Below are positions 17,101-22,651 of a stretch of 22,651 nucleotides of DNA, one piece after another. Position numbers and translations under genes: made by a program. The notes under the pieces are model-generated. The model was given only the letters and a program-made list of their open reading frames with translations. It ran no database searches and had not been told where the DNA came from. Numbering within the stretch: position 1 is the first letter of the stretch; every line of letters begins with the position of its first letter. The DNA is taken from assembly GCA_031273445.1 (NCBI GenBank), contig JAISRV010000429.1, forward strand, positions 1-22,651, written 5' to 3'. This DNA is from Candidatus Adiutrix sp. Lineage in GTDB: Bacteria; Desulfobacterota; Desulfarculia; Adiutricales; Adiutricaceae.

Positions 17101-19153
17101 CGCCGTAGGTATCGGCCACTTCGGCCATGGCCCCGAAATTGGCGCAGACGCAGGGGCGCCCATAGTCGAGGCTCTCGCTTATCGGCAGCCCGAAGCCCTC
17201 CATAAGAGAGGGGAAAACGGTAAAAGCGCTCCGGCGATACAGGGCGTCAAGCTCCTGATCGGAAACATGGCCCAGAAATTTAATGACCGGACATTTAAGC
17301 TTGTAATCAGCGATTGTTTGATGAAAATCGGGGTTGATGTTGCCGGCCAGACACAATTCCCAGCCCGGGATCTTACCGGCCGCGTACAGACGATAAAAGG
17401 CCTCCGCCAGCGCCATCTGATTTTTATGAGGCGTAACTGAACCGACGGATAAAATCATGGTTGAGGCCCTGGCCTCAGGCGCGCCCTCGCCGCCGCGTCT
17501 GGAGGTGGGCCACAACAAAGGGGCGATGGGCGGCGTGGTCTTACCCGCGGCCGCCTCGTGAAATTCTAAATAGTCGCGCAAATCATCGGCCGAAGTTTGA
17601 CTGCCCGGCACAATCAGGTCGGCCAGCATAAGGTTCTGCATGTATAAGGCGTGAACAGAGGCCATGGTCGCCGCCAGTTCCGGCCGCTTTAAGGGCGTTG
17701 AATCATAAAAAATGAAAGCCGTCTTCAAGTTCAGAACCCGGGCGTTATAAATCAGCTCCAGGGTCTGGAGGCGGTGATGGCCGGAAAGGTGGGGGACCTC
17801 GGCGCTGACCAGCCAGTCGCCCGGCCCGACATCTTCGGCTTTGACCGCTTGATCCCCGACCTTTCGATAGAAGGCTCTCCGTTTCTCGTCAAGAGGCGGC
17901 CCGTCCCAGTCAGCCAGGGCCTCCAGATTGCCTTGATTGCAATAGACCAATTGGCCGGCGTCTGGAGACCATTTGATGAAACGGAGATTCTCTCGGCCGT
18001 CAAGCCAGGCCTTGGCCAACTGTCTGACGACCTGCTGAACGCCGGTATTGGCGTTTATGGTCGGGGTATGATCGACGTAATAAAACAAGGTTCTCCGACC
18101 GGGCGGCAAAGGGCGGGTAACCGGCGCCGCGGCGAATATATCGGTCGGCATGCCGCCGTTATGGCCATCGGCGGGATCAACTGAGGCTTCCAGGGCGCTG
18201 GGCAGCCGTTTTTTGAAGCCTTGATACAGGCCGCGTAAGACCGTATTGTTCCTGAGCCCCCGGTACAGCCCGGGAGCATTTCTCTCCAGCCCGTCGGCCA
18301 GGCCGCCTAAAAAGTCCCTGGAATAAATATGGGACAGCGCGCCGCGCCAGGAATCCCGACGGCCTAACGACAAAACCGCTTTTGGGGCGGCCCGCAGCGC
18401 TTCAAGGAAGCGCCAGCCGCGTGAGCCGCAAACTCTGGTCAGGGCGCCGGAAAGCCGGGCGACCTCATTGGACAACGCTTCCAAATCGACGGCGGCTTTC
18501 CGCAGACGCAGGGCGGCTTCAGCCGCTTCCGCCGCCGCTTCCGCCCTCTCCCGCTCCAGCCAGGCGCAGTAAGGCGAGGTGCGGCTCAGAATAAAACCAT
18601 CGCCGGGGTTGAGCCCATATGAGAAATGCTCTTCCAGGTCGGCATGATCGGCCTGAAGGTAAAATCTGTTCAGATCATCGGCATAGGCGAACCGGTAGCC
18701 CCGTTCCGCCAGCCGGCCTTCCCAAACTGCGGCCGGCTGAGCGCCGGCGACAACCACGACCCAGGGCCGGACGATCCCGGACCAGTTCGACAAAATCTCC
18801 GCGGTCCGGCCGCCGACATCCAGGCGCAGCCAATGTAGGTCGCCGTCGCCGATTTTGGCCAAAAGATCATCCAGGACGGGCGCCTCAGCGCTTAAGAGGT
18901 TTACGGCGACAACCATATCGCCAGGCAGCTGTTCCCGCAACTTTTTCGCCTGAAGCCCGTCCGCGGCGGCATGAAGCCCCCGCCAACCGCGCTCGTGAAA
19001 CAGGCGGCTGACCGAACCGGAATCCGGATCTGAAGCGCCGATGTCCGCATAAACTCCAGAATTGACGGCCCCCAAGGCTCTCCATAAAAAAATGTCCTCA
19101 AAGCGTGGCGCATATGACATCAAGGTGATCACGTCTGAAGGCCTGTCATTCAT
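14102..19153 (-). CDS. Giant multi-domain glycosyltransferase (FkbM-like + GT4 + GT2 + GT4)
   Basis: This is a 1683-residue cytoplasmic glycan-assembly protein. Domains: residues 12-185 are FkbM-methyltransferase-like (MSYAPRFEDIFLWRAL, YADIGASDP, YADDLNRFYLQADH) but lack the usual acidic SAM-site residues. An alanine-rich coiled coil (198-240) leads to a SRGWRFLEALR linker. GT4 domain A spans about 354-740 (VGSVTPHKN; E652-x7-E660 in EGFGLPISE). A helical linker covers 745-955. GT2 spans about 963-1200 (SVCVSTYNR; D1005; D1057-D1059 in ILGDDDL). GT4 domain B spans about 1313-1683 (GTIEPRKN 1516-1523; E1596-x7-E1604). GGAG seven bases upstream supports ATG 19153. Fused transferases of this type build or polymerise O-antigen repeat units (known for WbdA/WsaE-like proteins). 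All three transferase sites look intact. Confidence 0.92.
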   Translation of the reverse strand: MNDRPSDVITLMSYAPRFEDIFLWRALGAVNSGVYADIGASDPDSGSVSRLFHERGWRGLHAAADGLQAKKLREQLPGDMVVAVNLLSAEAPVLDDLLAKIGDGDLHWLRLDVGGRTAEILSNWSGIVRPWVVVVAGAQPAAVWEGRLAERGYRFAYADDLNRFYLQADHADLEEHFSYGLNPGDGFILSRTSPYCAWLERERAEAAAEAAEAALRLRKAAVDLEALSNEVARLSGALTRVCGSRGWRFLEALRAAPKAVLSLGRRDSWRGALSHIYSRDFLGGLADGLERNAPGLYRGLRNNTVLRGLYQGFKKRLPSALEASVDPADGHNGGMPTDIFAAAPVTRPLPPGRRTLFYYVDHTPTINANTGVQQVVRQLAKAWLDGRENLRFIKWSPDAGQLVYCNQGNLEALADWDGPPLDEKRRAFYRKVGDQAVKAEDVGPGDWLVSAEVPHLSGHHRLQTLELIYNARVLNLKTAFIFYDSTPLKRPELAATMASVHALYMQNLMLADLIVPGSQTSADDLRDYLEFHEAAAGKTTPPIAPLLWPTSRRGGEGAPEARASTMILSVGSVTPHKNQMALAEAFYRLYAAGKIPGWELCLAGNINPDFHQTIADYKLKCPVIKFLGHVSDQELDALYRRSAFTVFPSLMEGFGLPISESLDYGRPCVCANFGAMAEVADTYGGCLTVDVADPDQLGQAIFKLISDEPLYEALRREALNRKRPGWADYAADFSRLLSREGDPRRRLERLYLLVGLDGGLDRLDYPGSEALAALARAAVSAEAAPLAAIWDRGRSVLRPASAEELKSGGLADLPWAAWQEPSMLVEPAWLVVGGLSEAAAALERYAREIGLLSAWLLPENSPDEIMSALVGAAKIFPTSKRAKAQFIKFLATGRRPFHSLEDRLETCPRPQRSSDMDLYAGDILLRLALSRPLYPKGPPKGGETAERRKEREKSFYASHINLPLRPLLSVCVSTYNRAEWLKVSLLNLTRVMPAPDPEIEILVCDNTSTDHTPEVVKPYLARPDFRYHRNPKNVGMLGNLRVTANLAKGRYVWILGDDDLIFPQAVRNVVEALRERPNTAMVYMNYAYTREESPKKADDLDLFLAGGVPIAAPGPDRHRPLYELAALNENCFTAIYCQAFRRDYALNLFSQVTADRPFSSLRSCVPTALYVLTHMLDEEAYWLGRPQLVVNFNVSWMRYAPLFALERVQELWDLAERRGLSHENADHWRTHNAVHSLTAYWRIFFEEEDPCGNARYFSPLRCLMRLRHLKIMDDLAPELESIYARAHAAGHELAKVSPELMFAAFKPRPMRKARLYIDMSNAVDNPDPTGIPRVLKNVASAGLAMTGAPFEVQPVCLRKGTLYPADAWLAGRGLPPPDQPVDFLPGDILLMADAVWGSYDLFGPVLDSARLSGVKIATVIYDLIPLNGRRYLPEGLSTAFEAWIRRAAADSDALMCISRAVQGDVRAWLAANMPEKADMEVGCWHLGADFSGPVEAAVSPELTARLGARRFFLMVGTIEPRKNHALALAAMKLLWAGGSEVGLCVVGMPGWMVDDVMTELRGLGDERLIYLDKAGDGDLRWLYEHAVALLFVSAMEGFGLPLIEAAYYKLPIICSDIPVFREIAGDRAFYVRAEQADELAADIRKWLEAEKDGQVPESDGLPFLSWKESAARLFEALSGAAFK

Positions 19154-19241
19154 AAAACCGCTCCATCAAGTTTGTAGTTTGGAATACGAGGGCGGGAGAC
19201 TCCCGCTGCCGCCAAAAATCATACAGCGCCGCTGGTTCAGC

Positions 19242-20429
<1,188 letters not shown>

Positions 20430-21590
20430 TCAGGCTTTGGAGGCGACCACTCTCAGGAGAACGGGGCGGTCGTCGCCGACCACGGAGAACCGATCGGACT
20501 CTTCTTGATGCTTGATGGTAAAGCCTTGTTCTCTGAGATTCCGCAAAAAATCTTCCGGCCTGATGAAGCGACGGTAATGACCGTCATATAAAAATGCGTC
20601 ATCCTCCAGAGCCTGGCCCAAACCGTATTTGGCGTCATTGACGGTGCGGACTTCAATGAAAAACAGGCCGCCAGGGATCAAGGCATGGTGGACATTTTTG
20701 AGCGTTTCCCGCTGTTGATCCAGACTGACGACGTGGATGGACCAACGGGCGTAGGCGTAGGCGTAATCCACGCAGAAAAGAGCCTTGGCTTTGACGAAAT
20801 CATCGCACACGGCGAAGATAGGCACGTTTTGGGCGTCGATGAGACGGATAGCCTCCCTAGCCGAATCAACGGCGTTGACTATTAGGCTCTGACTTTGAAA
20901 GTAAAGACTGTCGCGCCCGTCGCCGCAACCCAGGTCTATCAGCTTTGCCTCTGGCTTCAGATAATCAGAAACGAAAACAGCGAAATCCGAAGGGCCGGCC
21001 GGTTTCTTTTTGGCCGCATAATAGCTGTTCCAATAAAGCCTGGTCGTCTCTTCCGGGCTAAAGCATTCGCCGATGCGCAGGATTTGATCGACATAGGCTT
21101 CAATGGACGAAAGTTTACGGTCGTTTCTGATGATCAGATCCGGGTTTTTGGGCAGCTCGACCTTGTCGCCTAGACCAACCATGGCCGCGCCTTGGCTGCG
21201 GTAATGGCCCTTTGGGTCGGTTCTGACCAGCGTCTCCAAATCCACATCAATGAAAACTTCCACGTAATTGGGAATATTTTTCCTGTTCCAGGCCCGCGTC
21301 TCGTCATACATGGCGATGGCGCAGCAGATGACCGTGAAGCCCTGGCCAGCCAGATATTGGCACAAATGGGCATATTTTTTGGATCGGATCAGACGTGAGG
21401 CCGGACTGTAATCCACCTTTTCACCGTCGAAGATCAACTTCATGACATCGCCGTCCAGAAGGGCGGTCTGGGGCCGCTTGCTTTTGAGGCGATAATAAAG
21501 GCTGACGCCGATAGTGGTTTTGCCGGCCCCGGAAAGGCCGGTTATCCAATAAACTCGTCCGGGAGCGTCGGGACTCAACATATTTTTCAT
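20430..21590 (-). CDS. APS-kinase-like / SAM-methyltransferase fusion
   Basis: This 386-residue two-domain protein begins with a CysC-like kinase (1-175): Walker A GLSGAGKTT (18-26), LDGD (45-48), and DPKGHY (125-130). The segment where true APS kinases have a SP-F/Y-R substrate motif reads IAMYDETRAWNRK (92-104), which is the pattern of the CysC-like cytidine-diphosphoramidate kinase of Campylobacter capsule synthesis rather than sulfate assimilation (recalled resemblance, not a search). Residues about 180-386 are a class I methyltransferase: LIDLGCGDGRDSLYF (217-231), YAYARWSIHVV (278-288), LKNVHHALIPGGLFFIEVR (297-315). GGAG five bases upstream supports ATG 21590, and the stop of the preceding membrane ORF overlaps it (TAATG). 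It probably phosphorylates and methylates a glycan modification precursor; the substrate is unknown. Confidence 0.87.
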   Translation of the reverse strand: MKNMLSPDAPGRVYWITGLSGAGKTTIGVSLYYRLKSKRPQTALLDGDVMKLIFDGEKVDYSPASRLIRSKKYAHLCQYLAGQGFTVICCAIAMYDETRAWNRKNIPNYVEVFIDVDLETLVRTDPKGHYRSQGAAMVGLGDKVELPKNPDLIIRNDRKLSSIEAYVDQILRIGECFSPEETTRLYWNSYYAAKKKPAGPSDFAVFVSDYLKPEAKLIDLGCGDGRDSLYFQSQSLIVNAVDSAREAIRLIDAQNVPIFAVCDDFVKAKALFCVDYAYAYARWSIHVVSLDQQRETLKNVHHALIPGGLFFIEVRTVNDAKYGLGQALEDDAFLYDGHYRRFIRPEDFLRNLREQGFTIKHQEESDRFSVVGDDRPVLLRVVASKA

Positions 21591-21876
21591 TAATTCTCCG
21601 CCTTGTATCCGTAAATTAACCCAAATAAAATGCTGTATAAGGCAATAAAATGGGTCGTTCGCAGGGTATTGACTTCAGTTGAGTAAAACCAGTCGGACAG
21701 AAAAAATATTTTTGAAGAAATAATTCCCGGCCATACATTATTTCACTGGCGAAGTCAGGATTGAGCAGGGGAACGACCATTCCCGCAAGGCATAAAATAT
21801 AGCCCAGACCTATATACCTGAGGGCCGAGTAGAGCACAAGCAAATCCAGCCGTTGAAGGAGAAAGTCTTTTCGCAT
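21590..21876 (-). pseudogene. Small two-span membrane protein with apparent frameshift
   Basis: Read from ATG 21876, the frame gives MRKDFLLQRLDLLVLY... with a membrane span (about 14-38) and runs through ELFLQKYFF, after which it loses sense and stops at 21616. The -1 frame continues with LSDWFYSTEVNTLRTTH, a second span (HFIALYSILFGLIYGY) and stops at TAA 21592-21590, which overlaps the kinase-fusion ATG by one base. Joining the frames at the six-T run (six A on the + strand, 21701-21706) gives a coherent 95-residue protein. The break may be a mutation, a sequencing indel, or programmed -1 slippage at the U-UUU-UUC heptamer. The family is not recognised. The start has no clear Shine-Dalgarno site. 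Confidence 0.6.
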
Positions 21877-21999
21877 GATATATTCCGATCATGTCGACAT
21901 CAATATAATGGCGACATTCAATAGTAAATGGCATGAGTGGTCATTTCAGTCTATTGGAGTTGATATTAACTCGTACCGGGAGACCCGGCAAAGAAGCGC

Positions 22000-22651
22000 T
22001 TATCGAATTTTATGCGCCAGCCAGCGCAGTGGTTTGGTAATGCGCCACGATTTTGAGTTGTATAAATTAATCCGCTCGGTTTTTAAGCCGATAGTTTCCT
22101 GCGACAGCGTTTCGTTGGCGGCGCGCAGACCGGCCGCTTCCTGCTTCAAGAGCTCTATTTCCATCATCAAATCAAGGCATTTGGCGACAGACGGGTCATT
22201 GGTCAAAAGCAAATCCACAAAGCCTGGATTTAATACAATCGCGTCATGCACTAACCGCAAATTATCTGTTTTAAAGGCAAAATTATCAAAAAGCCAGGCA
22301 GCAAAAACAATTGGGTCCACGGTCTTTAACGCAAGCTGACACCAGACATTGAATTCTAAGAATATAAGCGGGTTAAATTTCTTCAAAATATCTAAAGAAT
22401 TTTTTAATACCGGATATTCATGCCCTTCAATGTCGATTTTTATAAAATCAATTCTGTCCAGCTTATGCTTGGCGACCAAGCTGTTCAAAGAGATCATGGG
22501 TGTTTTCAGCCCGTGTTCAGCGACATGACCAAAAGCCGAATTTTCGTGAAATCCGATCTCCCCGTCATGTTCGCCCAAAACATAATGCTCAGCGGTTACA
22601 TTATTCAGCTGGTTGGCTTGAATATTGTTTAACAATAATTGATAATTATTG
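22000..22651 (-). CDS. FkbM-family methyltransferase (5' end outside window)
   Basis: The visible 216 residues are the C-terminal part; the frame is open to the window edge (NYQLLLNNIQANQLNNV at the border), so the true start and the SAM motif I lie beyond 22651. PMISLNSLVAKHKLDRIDFIKIDIEGHEYPVLKNS is the FkbM signature with the conserved DIEGxE, followed by LIFLEFN. After about 150 visible residues comes a short coiled coil (MEIELLKQEAAGLRAANETL) and the tail SKSWRITKPLRWLAHKIR. That tail resembles the linker SRGWRFLEALR in the giant glycosyltransferase. It probably O-methylates a sugar of the glycan. The next gene begins 123 bases downstream, a gap containing only a weak hairpin (21976-21988). 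Confidence 0.9.
   Translation of the reverse strand, partial: NNYQLLLNNIQANQLNNVTAEHYVLGEHDGEIGFHENSAFGHVAEHGLKTPMISLNSLVAKHKLDRIDFIKIDIEGHEYPVLKNSLDILKKFNPLIFLEFNVWCQLALKTVDPIVFAAWLFDNFAFKTDNLRLVHDAIVLNPGFVDLLLTNDPSVAKCLDLMMEIELLKQEAAGLRAANETLSQETIGLKTERINLYNSKSWRITKPLRWLAHKIR

Noticed and set aside
19187..19201. Terminator between gmd copy 2 and the giant transferase
   Set aside because: GCGGGAG/CTCCCGC is a short perfect palindrome but no T run follows on the - strand, so transcription probably continues.
20430..21590. Sulfate-assimilation CysC or a complete O-methyl-phosphoramidate pathway
   Set aside because: The APS-kinase substrate motif is missing, no sulfurylase is nearby, and the other phosphoramidate genes (glutamine kinase, cytidylyltransferase, amidotransferase) are not in the window.
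21976..21988. Terminator after the FkbM gene
   Set aside because: CCGGG-AGA-CCCGG is only 5 bp and lacks a T run on either strand.

Overview
The window comes from a moderately GC-rich Gram-negative-type bacterium that is probably anaerobic. The evidence is a ferredoxin-dependent 2-oxoacid oxidoreductase on the left and an O-antigen/capsule-like surface polysaccharide locus on the right. The style of the sugar genes would suit a deltaproteobacterial (Desulfobacterota-like) or similar lineage, but the sequence alone does not fix the taxon. No rRNA, tRNA, CRISPR array or intact transposase was seen.

Region 1 (1-5866, + strand) is one tightly packed operon. It holds the end of an SsuC/TauC-like ABC permease, the gamma, delta, alpha and beta subunits of a 2-oxoacid:ferredoxin oxidoreductase, a PaaK-like acyl-CoA ligase and a fold-type-I aminotransferase. 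Every junction overlaps by 1-10 bases, and the unit ends at a strong intrinsic terminator (5825-5866). The likely job is uptake of an amino acid or related compound, transamination to a 2-oxo acid, oxidative decarboxylation to an acyl-CoA with reduction of ferredoxin, and acyl-CoA/acid interconversion by the ligase. The substrate is not determined.

Region 2 (about 5867-8200) is a junction full of remnants. It contains the C-terminal tail of a Fic-type protein, a possible promoter, three tandem 12-mers, two GNRA-tetraloop hairpins, an intact GDP-mannose 4,6-dehydratase (gmd copy 1), and a broken MntA/HepT (MNT/HEPN) toxin-antitoxin pair. The mntA gene is split after about its fifth codon by a roughly 170-bp block of four consecutive hairpins, and hepT is cut to 15 codons.

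Region 3 (8201-22651, - strand) is a surface-polysaccharide locus. In transcription order it has an FkbM methyltransferase (cut by the window edge), a small membrane protein with an apparent frameshift, an APS-kinase-like/methyltransferase fusion, a second gmd, and a 1683-residue protein with an FkbM-like domain followed by GT4, GT2 and GT4 domains. It continues with a sugar C-methyltransferase, a methyltransferase with an extra C-terminal domain, an ABC flippase-type exporter and a GT4 glycosyltransferase. Together they would make GDP-4-keto-6-deoxy-mannose-derived sugars, assemble and methylate a glycan, and flip it across the inner membrane. The two gmd paralogues lie in opposite orientation at either side of the block from 8.2 to 19.2 kb.

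The most interesting items are the kinase-methyltransferase fusion, the upstream membrane ORF whose frame is restored at a six-base homopolymer and whose stop overlaps the fusion start, the giant multi-domain glycosyltransferase, and the hairpin array inside mntA.
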